From Hirundichthys speculiger (taxonomy: Eukaryota; Chordata; Actinopteri; Beloniformes; Exocoetidae), in contig JAGFBZ010002020.1 in assembly GCA_018398805.1 (NCBI GenBank), positions 434,001 to 498,000 on the forward strand: a DNA stretch of 64,000 nt. The letters run 5' to 3'. Position numbers and translations under genes: made by a program. A model generated the notes under the pieces. The model did not search any database, had not been told where the DNA came from, and saw only the letters and a list, made by a program, of their open reading frames with translations. Of this stretch, positions 52,401 to 62,425 are shown one piece after another (position 1 is the stretch's first letter; every line of letters begins with the position of its first letter).

Positions 52401-52899
52401 ATGGTTAATCGAAGCCTTCTTTTTGCGCTGTAAAATTTAAGTGGCTCTTGTTTATGCGATTTCATATTTTAGTGCTTGACAATATTTTCCAAAATAATCC
52501 CTCGTCTATGAGGTTATGTCAGCTACTGATGAATTAAGGTTCTTAATGCACTGAAACTGGAGCATGCAGGTGTCCAGCTGAGGCTTGCAGCCTTCCTTAT
52601 GCACTTAGATCCGTTTCATTCATTTACCGTAATAATAAGATTCACTCTAGAGGGAGCAAATCCTTTTCAATCTTTCTTTCAGGAAGGGTGTTTGGAAGAG
52701 TGAGCAGGGGAATGACTTTCTCCTGCAATTGTTGAAAAAAAAGGGAAAAAAAGAAGACTCTACACTCATCTTTACATGTAAAATCCATACCCACACACCA
52801 GTCTATCAACAAATTATTCATCTTCTCACACATTCTGGGGGATGACTGACAGAAATCTTTCTCTTCATCTCAATTCAATTCAAATTCAATTCAATTTTA

Positions 52900-54426
52900 C
52901 ACACGTGGACAAAATTGTTGGTACCCCTCAGTTAAAGAAGGAAAAACCCACAATTCTCACTGAAATCACTTGAAACTTTCAAAAGTAACAATAAATAAAA
53001 ATTTATTGAAAATCAAATAATCAAAATCAGCCATCACTTTTGAATTGTTGATTAACATAATTATTTAAAAAAACAAACTAATGAAATAGGGCTGGACAGA
53101 AATGATGGTACCCATAACTTAATATTTTGTTGCACAACCTTTTGAGGCAATCACTGCAATTAAACGATTTCTGTATTTGTCAATGAGCGTTCTGCAGCTG
53201 TCAACAGGTATTTTGGCCCACTCCTCATGAGCAAACTGCTCCAGTTGTCTCAGGTTTGATGGTGTCTTCTCCAAATGGCATGTTTCACAGATGTTTCTCT
53301 TCCACAGATGTTCAATGGGATTCAGATCTGGGCTCATGGAAGGCCACTTTAGAATAGTCCAACGCTTTTCTCTCAGCCATTCTTGGGTGTTTTTGGCTGT
53401 GTGTTTTGGATCGTTCCCCCATGACCTGCGACTGAGACCAAGCTTTCTGACACTAGGCAGCACATTTCTCTCCAGAATGCCTTGATAGTCTTTATTTTAC
53501 CTTGCACACACCCTTGCCAGATGCCCAAAGCAGCCCCAAAACATTACTGAGCCTCCCAATGTTTCACTGTAGGGGTGTTTCTTAGGGTGTTCGTTTTCTT
53601 TTTTGTTTTGAGTCTATGAACATAGAGTTGATGTGCCTTACCAAAAAGCTCCAGTTTGGTCTCATCTGTCCAAAGGACATTCTCCCAGAAGCTTTGTGGC
53701 TTGTCAAATGCATTTTTGCAAATTCCAGTCTCGCTTTTTTATGATTTTTTTCAGCAGTGGTTTCGAAAGTCTCCCATTTGGCTCAAACACTTTGGCTCAA
53801 CAACGGAATGGTGCGATCTGACATGATGTACCTTGGCCTTGGAGTTCACCTTTAATTTCTTTGGAGGTTGTTCTGGGCTCTTTGGATACAATTCGAACGA
53901 TCCGTCTCTTCAATTTGTCATCAATTTTCCTCTTGCGGCCACGTCCAGGGAGGTTGGCTACTGTCCTGTGGGTCTTGAACTTCTGAATAATATGAGCCAC
54001 TGTTGTCACAGGAACTTCAAGCTGTTAGAGATGGTCTTATAGCCTTTACCTTTAAGATGTTTGTCTATATTTTTTTCCCTGGGACAATTTTCAGCAATTC
54101 TTGTCCATGTTCAGTGTGGTACACAAACCTTTTCAAAAAGCAGAGGGACTACTGTCTGACCTTGGAAAACAAATTAAGGACACACCTGAGTTAATCATGT
54201 CACTGGTCAAAAAGTTTTCAATCTTTTATAGAGGTACCATCATTTTTGTCCAGCCCTATTTCATTAGTTTGTTTTTTTAAATAATTATGTTAATCAACAA
54301 TTCAAAAGTGATGGCTGATTTTGATTATTTGATTTTCAATAAATTTTTATTTATTGTTACTTTTGTAAGTTTCAAGTGATTTCAGTGAGAATTGTGGGTT
54401 TTTCCTTCTTTAACTGTCCACGTGTG
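52900..54426 (-). mobile_element. Tc1-like transposon with long inverted repeats
   Basis: The left inverted repeat (about 210 bp) starts CACACGTGGACAAAATTG. The right is its complement but has lost about 15 bp close to the tip (CTTTAACTG runs straight into TCCACGTGTG). TA flanks are present at 52898-52899 and 54427-54428. This family differs from those at 43.4 and 62.4 kb. Confidence 0.93.
53119..54075 (-). pseudogene. Tc1-like transposase, broken
   Basis: N-terminal blocks read TTVAHIIQKFKTHRTVANLP followed by GRGRKRKIDDKLKRR. The C-terminal block has [31 protein letters not shown] and the terminal KGCATKY. The middle is fragmented across frames. The second catalytic aspartate context is damaged: WGNDPKH stands where QQDNDPKH is usual, which points to a deletion. 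Confidence 0.88.
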
Positions 54427-55020
54427 TATTTATATAGCGTCTGTTACAATGACAGTTGTCTCTAGGTGCTTTACAGAGACCCTTGTGAGCAATCTCACAT
54501 TTCTCACAAGAGAACTAATAACTTTGAAGATGTCTGGATGGTGACTTTTGAAATTTACAGACTAATCTTTTCAAAAGCTCTAGAATGAACAGTTAGTTTT
54601 GGTTTGAAGAAAAATTACAATTTTTTTTGTCAATTAACAGTTTTTTTTCAATACAGTTGAGAATTTAAACTTGAAAGAAATAGCTTCTGCAGGAAGATGT
54701 GCTGCCTGGACTACACAAGGGAATACAACGTGACAATTAAAGCTGGTGTCTGGGCTCTAACTTTAGTTATAAGTCTAGACTATTGACTGGTTTCATTTTG
54801 ATACAGTAGACAGCCTGTGAGCATAAAGCACCATCTGTTTTAGAAGAGAGTTTAAGTAGTAAACTATACAGAACATTAAAGAACTTTACATCATCTTTAG
54901 TGTGTCAGCTACAGTAAGTTACACAGTCTATATTCAAGTCAGCCTGTTTGTGTTTTACTTATGTTTACTCACCACACTGTTGAGCAGATTGTTACAATAT
55001 CACTTACTTGGTGCTTGGTC

Positions 55021-55440
55021 CATACTGTATTTCTCCGAACATATGCCTCTGGGGGCAACGCAAAACACAACCAAGGAGGGCATCTATTTTGACCCCCAAA
55101 ATTCCAAGTATTGTTCTGACATCGCTTAAACATCTTTGCAGATGAGCGATATAGCTTTTTTTCCCTGGCTTCTTATAATGTTCAAATCAATGCATTAATA
55201 GTTTACAGTATGTTTTTCATGGTTGCCTTCAGCATGTGCGGTAATGTTACGCTACAATGTACTCATAACAAGTCAATTAGAGGCGTGCAATAGTTGTAAA
55301 GACGTCGCAGAAACTGAAAGTTGTTGAGATCGCTAAGTAAAGTGGCAAGCATTTTGCTGCAGAGATGTTTAAAGTTGATAGGAAGACGGTGCAGGAGCTT
55401 TATTTGTCAAAGTCCTGGGGTCACTATTATTGGGGAGGAA
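55021..55440 (+). mobile_element. pogo/Tigger-like transposon remnant
   Basis: It starts with TACTGTATTTCTCCGA, resembling the ends of fish pogo/mariner elements. At 55345-55404 one frame reads SGKHFAAEMFKVDRKTVQEL, the recognition helix region of a pogo-type HTH. A TAA at about 55338 breaks the frame just upstream. No catalytic domain remains. Confidence 0.45.
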
Positions 55441-55499
55441 GCATTTATTAGAAGTAATTCCATAAATATATATAATATTAATTCTCCCTCTCACCCACC

Positions 55500-55730
55500 C
55501 AGGTGGTGTTGTGTCCTCAGGTCCTCTTCCAGAGGCCTGGGAGCCTGAGGGTCCTGCGCAGGATCTTAGCTGTTCCCAGTAATGTGCTCTTCTGGACAGA
55601 GATCTCAGATGTTGTTCCTGGTATCTGCTGGAGTCACCAATCCAGCTTGGGGGTCACAGCTCCCAGTTCCTCGATCACTATTGGAACCACTGCTGCCTTC
55701 ACACATTTTTTCCAGCCCTTCCTTCAGCCC
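55500..55730 (-). mobile_element. LINE fragment, C-terminal ORF end
   Basis: On the minus strand it reads IPGTTSEISVQKS followed by LLGTAKILRRTLRLPGLW, the end of a non-LTR retrotransposon ORF that I recognise from fish genomes. The clade assignment is not certain. The long open frame on the opposite strand here is an antisense shadow. Confidence 0.65.
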
Positions 55731-56743
55731 TACGGTCCGTACCTTGGTTTTTGCATCACGGTTTCAGTACAGATTCGGTACAGTTTCAGACCACCCGCTA
55801 CCCTAAACCCGCGATCGCAAAATACAGAGTTTGCAGAAAGCGCAACTTGCATGTCGGCGCGTAAAAGAGTGCGTCCAAATGGCATAAGTGTGCGTCCACC
55901 TGGTCACATGGACGTGCACAAACGGCTCTACCTCTTGATTACGCATCACCGTATTACTTGCATATGTTTTTATTCTCTTGAGGTCAGAGGATGTCTGGTC
56001 AGCAGTTGTGGTGGATGTGGGAATAGTCACAGCCAGACACGTCAGTCTGTACAGCTGTGGCATGATCTCATTCAGATGTCTGCTGTGGAGGAAACCAAGG
56101 AGATCTTTGTCTCTGGTGTCAAGCTGGAAAAGGTTGGATGCGGGAATTTATTTCCGATATGTCTGAAACTGTTGGTGGTCAAGGAGGGACAGGAACATTA
56201 ATGTTCAATGATCCAATAATCATTGATCTTAATCATTGGATCTTAAAATGCGCATCCAAGGATTCGTTCTGCAGTATTTTAAAAAGCACATCAGCTGCGC
56301 CAAGACACACAGCTGGTAACAACTGGATCTTACGCAGGTAAGATCGCGGGTTTAGGGAGGTGGAAGATTGCGTTCTGTTAACTGTTTTCACTCCCTCGCC
56401 GGTGTATTCAACAGCAAAACCAAAATGTTCCCACACCGGCGATTAAAAAAAAGTTTTCCCAATTTCTCCGCAACCGCTGGCCATGCCTGCTTGTTTTTTT
56501 TGTTTTTTTTTTCCTGCATCTATGAGCTGCAGCCAACTGGCCAAAGTGTGATAGGCTGGTCACTGAGTGAGCAGAGGCGAGTGGACATGCAGTGGCGGCC
56601 TGTTAACTAAAAGGCAAGCACGCTCACGTGCAAGTCCAATGCAAAGTTATTGGAACATAAATACCGTGGGACATAAAAGCGTATTGTCCTGTGCAGGTCC
56701 TACCAAACGGTTTGGTATTTTACCAAGTACCGTTGCATCCCTA
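55731..56743. mobile_element. hAT-like non-autonomous element, ends imperfect
   Basis: The right end reads ACCGTTGCATCCCTA, the complement of a typical hAT terminus (TAGGGATGCAACGGT), followed inward by a TTGGTA-rich block. The left end shows the inverse motif ACGGTCCGTACCTTGGT but lacks the outer TAGGGATGCA. The interior has no transposase. It sits directly against a LINE fragment on the left. Boundaries are approximate. Confidence 0.5.
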
Positions 56744-56751
56744 ATAAATAA

Positions 56752-56763
<12 letters not shown>

Positions 56764-56815
<52 letters not shown>

Positions 56816-56822
56816 ATATATG
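56764..56822. repeat. (TA)n microsatellite with GATA units
   Basis: About 17 TA repeats followed by ATAGAT units. It lies directly after a hAT-like terminus. Confidence 0.9.
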
Positions 56823-56904
56823 GCCCACTGGCCCATCTCCTGTGTGTGTCCTTTTTTTTTTCCCCGTCTCAGGTCGTCTCGTGTTTTTGACCTTCCTAGA
56901 CTGA

Positions 56905-56965
56905 GCTTTTCTTGACAGAGAACACTGATGTTGTTCCTGGAATCTGCAGGAGCCAGTCTCTCACT
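56905..56965 (-). mobile_element. Short LINE fragment, second copy
   Basis: The stretch TTCTTGACAGAGAACACTGA and GTTGTTCCTGGAATCTGC repeats, with mismatches, the LINE segment at about 55590-55640. Read on the minus strand it gives IPGTTSVFSVKKS against IPGTTSEISVQKS in the other copy. It is a separate partial copy rather than a continuation. Confidence 0.6.
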
Positions 56966-56979
56966 TAATCTGACAGAAA

Positions 56980-58599
56980 GTGATCTGGGTTAGAAATCAC
57001 ACTGAATCACTTACCCTACCTTTAACTAACTTAACACCATTTGATGTAGTTCAGTGGCATTTAAAAAAAAATACACATCAATATTTTTGATAGAGCACTT
57101 TATGTTTTTATGAGGTGTTGTTTTTAAGTTCTGCTGACAAATTAAAGCTGTTCATGAATACCTCTTGCTTGCACGAAGCTTTCATGCACATTTCTCATTC
57201 TCAGACAAAGACACACGCACCGCCTACCCTCGAGACACACTCAAATACAGTCACATTTCCATCAGCTCAACGATATTAACACCAACATAACTTCTATATA
57301 GTCCTGCCCTAACATTAACCTTAAGCCTTAACCAAGTCTTTACCCTCAAATGTAATAGTTTATGTAACTGGGGATGTCTTTGTTTCCCAAAATAGTCAGG
57401 TCTATCCGTTGTTACTGTTTAAATACATTCATGTCTCCTAATAACAACAAAAGAACACAGATCTTCTGCCACACAGACTCACCTGTCATGCAGTCTTTAA
57501 ATCATTTTATTCCCAAATTACGCCTCATCTTTTTTCCCCCTGGTGAACCCATATCTGACAATGAGGTTGCAAAACATTTTACATGGGGGATGACGCTCCG
57601 TGCCTCTGTGTAGGACACCAGTCACCACATGGAGAACATATATATTAGCCTCCAATAAAGCTTGACAATTGTGCCTTTGGAGTGAAATTAAATATGATTT
57701 TCTATTCTCCATGTTGCTGGGATATGAGAAAATGAGAGTGTGGTGAGGAGTTTGGTTTGGTGCTCTTAAGTTTTTTTTTAAAACTGACAAAAACTGAATA
57801 ATGGCCACAACTGTGCTGCTGGTGCTTCACATATTTTATACAGCAGAGTTACAGGACACACATGCAGTTAATAATACTGATGATGATCTCAGGTCTGCTG
57901 CATGTCAGTAATCAAAGATGTGCTTAACTTATTCAGAGTGGGTGTGGTGCCAAGGAATCAATTCCCAACGGTGTTTATTTAATCATGCATAATAATACTA
58001 AGTCTGCGTCATGCCCACAGACATGAAGGAGCAAATGTTCCCCAGCATCAGGTGTTAGGTAGTGACCTCGACCTCAGCTCAAAGCATGAGAGTACAATTA
58101 TCCTTTCTGGCTGCTGCAAATGAACCTATCATTATTTATCGTAATGGAAAGGTCTGTGTCATTACACACCGTCTGCTCTCTAATGCTCCCCTGCGACCAC
58201 AGCGGACTCACATCAGTGGCGTTTCGGGGAAAAGACAACCACCCAAACACGCTGAAACCAAACAAACAAGGCAACGCTGCACATCACGGTGACCTTGTGC
58301 GTCTGTGCTCAGGTCACCTCGTGTGAAAACGGCCGTTTGCAGCTCACACAAATCGAGCACAACAAGTGCTCAAGTGGCTGCCTCACTATCCTGCCACCTT
58401 GAGTGGATGCAACACCCCTTCTAGCTGCCATGCGAGGCTTTTCCAGCGCGTTTTGGTGAAAGGCACACAGACAATAACAGAGCACCACAGCAGCTTCATT
58501 AGCATGTTTGATTGACCCCCAGCATATGCATGGCATCAAAAAGACACACTCAAGGGCATCTGGAAACCAACGCGAGAGCTTTGTATTTTGCAGAGACAC
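56980..58599. other. No gene recognised
   Basis: AT-rich sequence. 57295-57350 holds runs resembling CCTAACC/CCTTAACC repeats. Open frames on both strands are short and unrecognised. Confidence 0.5.
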
Positions 58600-59640
58600 T
58601 GGATTAAATTCACCCACCGATGGCTGCTGAAATCTTTTGCTCACCTTTGCCGTGGTCTTCTTCTCTGTTGAGATGCATGACTCTTCTCACCAAGTACTCA
58701 TTTAGGCTGTCTTGTTCTTGTAGCAAAATCTGCGCGCTTTTCCACAGAGTTCTCGAGATCAACTCTTATTCCAATTGATTTCGGATCCTTTGCCCGCTTA
58801 TTGCCTTGTTCGGCTTGGCACGCTTCGGACGCGCCTGCACTTACGCGTCCTCCTCCCCTTCTTCTCGTGTTGGGAAAAGCTGAGTCTATGTGATGTTCGG
58901 GGTCTGTCTTTTCACTTTCTCTCTGTGTCTGGACCGTCTGAGCCCAGAGTCGCTCAACGGGCTGGTCGCAGTGGAGGTTTGAGGGAGGAGACGGCAGGCA
59001 GACGGGTGGGGTGACGCGAAGTAAGTCGGTAGGAGGTCGTCTACTCAGAGCCGAGGCGAGGAATCCGTGCGCCCTCAGAGCTGCTGACCGTTTCATCTGA
59101 GCTCTTCATCACAGCAAAGCGAGGCTTTCACTTCGAGCTCAACAATGAGCAAGACTGTGGTGGAAAGTGGGTTACTCATTTGCATCATTTTGCATTTTTA
59201 TGCAAGCCGTCACCCCTCAGAATTGGAGCGCAAAAACATCTTCGCGAGGTGAAATATTCAGTTCTCCTTTTGGGTTCATTTTGACAAAGCGCAGGGAAAT
59301 CTGGGATGACAGGACTGTCTCATTTCAGACCCAACCACGTTCTTGCTGTTGCTTTCAATACGGAAGCAACTGTCAGCGCTTCATGGGAGAATTTTATACG
59401 AGGATGCTGTTTACGCGCAACCCGCCTGAAGTTTCAGTTTGCTTTTTTATTTGTTGCTCACGTGCAGAGCCTCCATCGCGCCTTGCGTCGGTGACAGTGT
59501 CATGAGCCGCCAGCGCGATGTCAATATCATCATCGTACCATTTCAGCCAATAGGCCCATACAGGCGATCAGGAGCATTTACTCACCATTCACGTTCAAGC
59601 GGAGCCGCGCGTGCAGCGCGGCGCACTGGCGGTCTCTAGT
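58600..59640 (-). promoter_or_regulatory. CpG-richer region, possible promoter and first exon of an unidentified gene
   Basis: This stretch is markedly richer in GC and CpG than the surrounding AT-rich DNA, with CpG clusters near 58.7-59.1 kb and 59.5-59.64 kb. There is a CCAAT element (CAGCCAATAGG, about 59545) and a near-palindromic CGCGTGCAGCGCG block (about 59607). On the minus strand an ATG at 58678..58676 opens MHLNREEDHGK and runs into a good donor, AAG then GTGAGC, at 58645/58644. No partner exon was identified and I do not recognise the peptide. A host first exon is plausible; a CpG-rich repeat is the alternative. Confidence 0.35.
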
Positions 59641-60105
59641 GTTGCTCATAAATCAGTGACAGTCATGTGCTGGGACTGCATGAACTCATACTCTGTTATT
59701 ATAAACTTAGAGATTTTCGAGTTGTAATTTCAGTATTATCAATATCATTATTATTTCACACCGTTGACTAGTACAATTAAAGTCTAAATGGGATCAACCA
59801 TTTCACATTAAGAGTGTAAATCCGCTACTAAAGTTCAGCAGATGTTTTATTTTTTCTTATGAAAATGGGAAAAAGGGGAAAAAAGCAAGACATAAGGACC
59901 AGTGTTGCTTAGTTCAGTTTTTTTTAATTTAGCCTGCTTCTGCTCTTGTGTTTTCAGCTACTTTCTTCAGTGGAAATACACATTACTCTTCAAGTTACGA
60001 GTCATTATCATTTTAAAGGAACAAGGCCAGATGTATCATTTGATTCGTGAATCCCTGAAACGCCAAGCACCACGAACCAGAGGCATTTGGACCATGGAAG
60101 AGGTT

Positions 60106-60147
60106 ATAATAATAATAACAATAATAATTATTATTATTATTATTAAA
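60106..60147. repeat. (AAT)n/(ATT)n microsatellite
   Basis: A run of AAT units switches to ATT units, so the tract can fold on itself. Confidence 0.9.
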
Positions 60148-60300
60148 ATAAGACAATCAAGACGTGATCAAAGTGTAGACTCTGAGTTTTAATTGAAGAG
60201 GTTTTACAAAAAATTTGTATTTACAATTTAAGAATCGCATACATTTTCAGGAAACTACCTCCATTTTCAGGGGTTCAAAATATTTGGACAATGTGACATA

Positions 60301-60534
60301 CAGTGGAAAGAGCAGAAGACTGCTGTTCACAAACGCTCTCCATCCAACCTCACTGAGCTCCAGCTGTTTTGCAGGAAGGAATGGCAAGAATTTCAGTCGC
60401 TTGATGTGCAAAACTGTTTGAGACATACCCCAAGAGACTAAGAGGCGCGTATTAACGCAAGGGAGTCAAATAATATTGCACACCCTACTTTTCAGTTTTT
60501 TATTTGTTAAAAAAGTTTAAAATATCAAAAGAAT
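60301..60534 (+). mobile_element. 3' fragment of a Tc1-like transposon
   Basis: The last part of a transposase (KTAVHKRSPSNLTELQLF is readable) runs into the remains of the 3' inverted repeat. The fragment matches 44690-44930 closely, including the unusual ATTAACGCAAGG after the gene, so the two copies share a subfamily. It begins abruptly, with no 5' part. It lies about 230 bp beyond the stop codon of saa. Confidence 0.85.
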
Positions 60535-60757
60535 ACATGTAAGTATTTATGCACTAGCATGCATTTATGCACTAGCATAAATCTATGTATCTGAAAATAG
60601 ATGAATAAATGCATAAATCAATATACATGGGCACATGTGCATACCCATAACTTTGAAACATTATTGTTATTAGATTATATACTTATAATGCTGCGAAGTC
60701 AATAACTCAAATGCAAGAAATGTTTTCCATCAGTTTCATTTGATGTCAGTGGCTCTC

Positions 60758-61600
60758 TCAGTATTTATTTGGAAGACCAGCTGGCCTGAAATGGTTGGGA
60801 TCTCTTCCTTCTCGTCCCCAGCGGTTTGCAGCCTGATCAGCCTCAGAGTCCTCGTGACCATGGCCCAGTTTCTCCTGTACCCACTCCCTGCCATTACTGA
60901 AAAGGAAAACAAACAATAGATTTTGGACTTAAAAAATTGAAATAAGAACTTCTCAAAAGCAACTTTCCACCTGCTGTAAAAGCACTGAGCTTCTCATGTA
61001 CGATAAGTATATAAAGAAGGGTATAAGAAGAAATAAATGAAGAAATAAATAATGAAAAAAAAAACCCAAAATGATTTGAGAAGCAACAAGAGCTTTGTAT
61101 TCTGAACAACAAAACAATAGAAGGTTATGACAAGTTATGATGGCTGAGGCTGGAGTAGATATCTTGTCAAGGTTCCTTATCACTGTTGCATCAGTATGAT
61201 GCTAATTTTCTATGATTCCAGAAAAGAACTTTTGTTTCTCACCTGATAACCTCAGCAGCCCATCTACCTCCTTCTCCTCTCCGCGCAGCATCATAGTTTC
61301 CTCTGGCATGAAAGTATTTGTCAGAGTTTTTCCAGTTGGACCTCCTCATGTCCACATAAGCTCGTCCCATATCATAAGCTCCTGATCAAAGGGACGAGAG
61401 ACAATAGTATTTAACAAAACTACATTTTTATTCACAGAATCCTTAACCCTGTATGACATACAATCCAGTATGCCATTTCTTTGAGGACTTAAAAAAGGGC
61501 CAAATTTCTAACCTTGAGCAGCTTCGACAGGAAACTTGTACCACTGAGCTTGAGTCTCCACGATCAGAATCAGGACGATTCCTGCCAACAGCAGCTTCAT
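60758..61600 (-). CDS. saa: Serum amyloid A, three coding exons
   Basis: Serum amyloid A is a secreted acute-phase apolipoprotein carried on HDL and induced in liver during inflammation. Seen: coding exons at 61600..61513 (88 nt), 61381..61243 (139 nt) and 60896..60758 (139 nt), joining in frame to 121 residues plus TGA. Donors read GTTAGA and GTGAGA; both acceptors end in AG. Introns are 131 and 346 nt, phases 1 and 2. Residues 1-18 form a signal peptide ([18 protein letters not shown]), so the mature chain would start [11 protein letters not shown]. Residues from about 60 match the family signature [17 protein letters not shown] exactly. The C-terminal part carries [19 protein letters not shown] and ends PNKY. 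The length matches the usual SAA of about 120 residues. No frameshift or premature stop was seen. An AATAAA hexamer at 60769..60764 lies inside the last codons, just before the stop. Family identity is very secure; expression is inferred. Confidence 0.96.
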
Positions 61601-61760
61601 GGTTGCAGATGCCTAAAAGGAAAGATACGAAGATATAAATACCTCATTACATGTGCTATTGACTTGGTTGCAGCTTTATATTAAAATCTAAACTTACTTT
61701 CCAGTCTGTGCAGTATTTACACAAAGTCTTGAAACATTCACTTGAAACAGTGAATGTATT
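61601..61760 (-). other. saa: saa 5' untranslated exon, intron 1 and approximate start of transcription
   Basis: A perfect donor (GTAAGT, 61697..61692) and an acceptor (TTTCCTTTTAG, ending at 61613) define an 85-nt intron in the 5' leader. Exon 2 then begins 12 nt before the ATG at 61600. A short non-coding first exon ahead of the coding exons is the known SAA gene layout. The start of transcription is inferred, about 30 bp below the TATA box, near 61755; it was not measured. Confidence 0.75.
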
Positions 61761-61780
61761 TTCAGTGAAGGCTCATCATC

Positions 61781-61787
61781 TTTTATA
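61781..61787 (-). promoter_or_regulatory. TATA box of saa
   Basis: TATAAAA on the minus strand, about 85 bp upstream of the first-exon donor and correctly oriented for saa. It sits between the kappaB-C/EBP module and the inferred first exon. Confidence 0.75.
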
Positions 61788-61825
61788 CTCTTCTGAAACA
61801 AGGTGGATCTTGGATTTCTAAAATT

Positions 61826-61835
61826 GGGAAAATCC
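61826..61835 (+). promoter_or_regulatory. Candidate kappaB site near saa TATA box
   Basis: GGGAAAATCC matches 9 of 10 positions of the GGGRNWYYCC kappaB consensus and lies about 40 bp upstream of the TATA box. NF-kappaB control of SAA genes is established in mammals; binding here is inferred. Confidence 0.4.
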
Positions 61836-61885
61836 TCATTGAGTTCAGAAAGGGAAAGTGATGTGGAAAGATCAGGTAAACAATG

Positions 61886-61927
61886 AGGACTTTCCCCAGT
61901 TATGCAATGATGTTACAGACAAAACTG
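61886..61927 (-). promoter_or_regulatory. Proximal acute-phase module: kappaB + C/EBP
   Basis: On the plus strand, AGGACTTTCC (9/10 match to the kappaB consensus) is followed 4 bp later by TTATGCAAT, which fits T[TG]NNG[CT]AA[TG] for C/EBP. Adjacent NF-kappaB and C/EBP sites are the classical control of SAA promoters. The module is about 100 bp upstream of the TATA box. It is nearly identical to a second copy at 62177-62217. Confidence 0.65.
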
Positions 61928-62175
61928 GATCATAACAAGTAGCCTCGCCTGAAGAAGGAACAAATCTGATTTTTCTTTTCTTTTTTAAATAAACAAAAAT
62001 CTCTTTTCATTGGTTTACTTTACACTTTAATGTTTTTGGCCACTAGCTCTTAGTGGCCCTGAACAGGATGTAGCGGGTCTAGAAATGAAGCATGTAATGA
62101 CTATTGCAGCAGTTTTTCCATCATGCTGCTGTTTTTAATTTCTGTTTCATAAAAATCCTACATCCAATGCAACAT

Positions 62176-62217
62176 TGGACTTTCCGCAGTTGTGCAATGA
62201 TGTCACTGACAAAACTG
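62176..62217 (-). promoter_or_regulatory. Distal copy of the saa kappaB + C/EBP module
   Basis: It matches 61887-61927 at 37 of 41 positions and contains TGGACTTTCC, then TTGTGCAAT (closer to ideal C/EBP than the proximal copy), then TGATGTCA (one mismatch from an ATF/CREB site). It lies about 420 bp upstream of the inferred start. The surrounding sequence is not obviously duplicated, so it looks like a retained regulatory block. Confidence 0.55.
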
Positions 62218-62425
62218 TCTTTCAAATGTCTTTCAAAAAAAACTGCATGGACAGAATATGTGTATTTGGTTTTTATGAAAGATGTGCAAACAATAATTTT
62301 CAAATACAAATTTTCTACATTAATGGACATTAAATATTGAAACAGTCATGACTGCCAAAGCCATGTTACTGTGTATGGAGGGTTTGTATTCCTTCCATGT
62401 TTCCAACATAAAAGCATTTCTTATA

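Larger units (their letters stand above)
45331..52869. other. Long non-coding stretch, no gene recognised
   Basis: AT-rich. It holds a short CCAT-repeat tail (about 46625-46660), a CTCF-like core at 49217-49230, a hairpin at 49456-49482 and scattered homopolymers. Open frames are short and give no family match that I recognise. 48200-48220 has a YY1-like GAGATGGCGAC. Intronic or intergenic DNA is the simplest reading. Confidence 0.5.
52870..54500. repeat. L2-like 3'-tail repeat split by a Tc1 insertion
   Basis: ATTCAATTCAA repeats (52870-52890) lead to TCAATTTTA at 52891-52899; the sequence resumes at 54427 as TATTTATATAGCG. Removing the transposon and one TA restores the usual fish tail sequence TCAATTTTATTTATATAGCG. 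Confidence 0.75.

Noticed and set aside
55503..56201. Longest plus-strand open frame (232 codons)
   Set aside because: It runs antisense through a LINE fragment and then into a hAT-like element, with no protein motif; a shadow of repeats.
56764..56822. TA repeat as a promoter or replication origin
   Set aside because: Plain microsatellite; nothing around it supports a function.
58698..59096. 132-codon minus-strand open frame in the CpG-rich area
   Set aside because: Arg/Ala-rich composition is what GC-rich DNA gives by chance; the translation matches nothing known and lies upstream of the better ATG plus donor.
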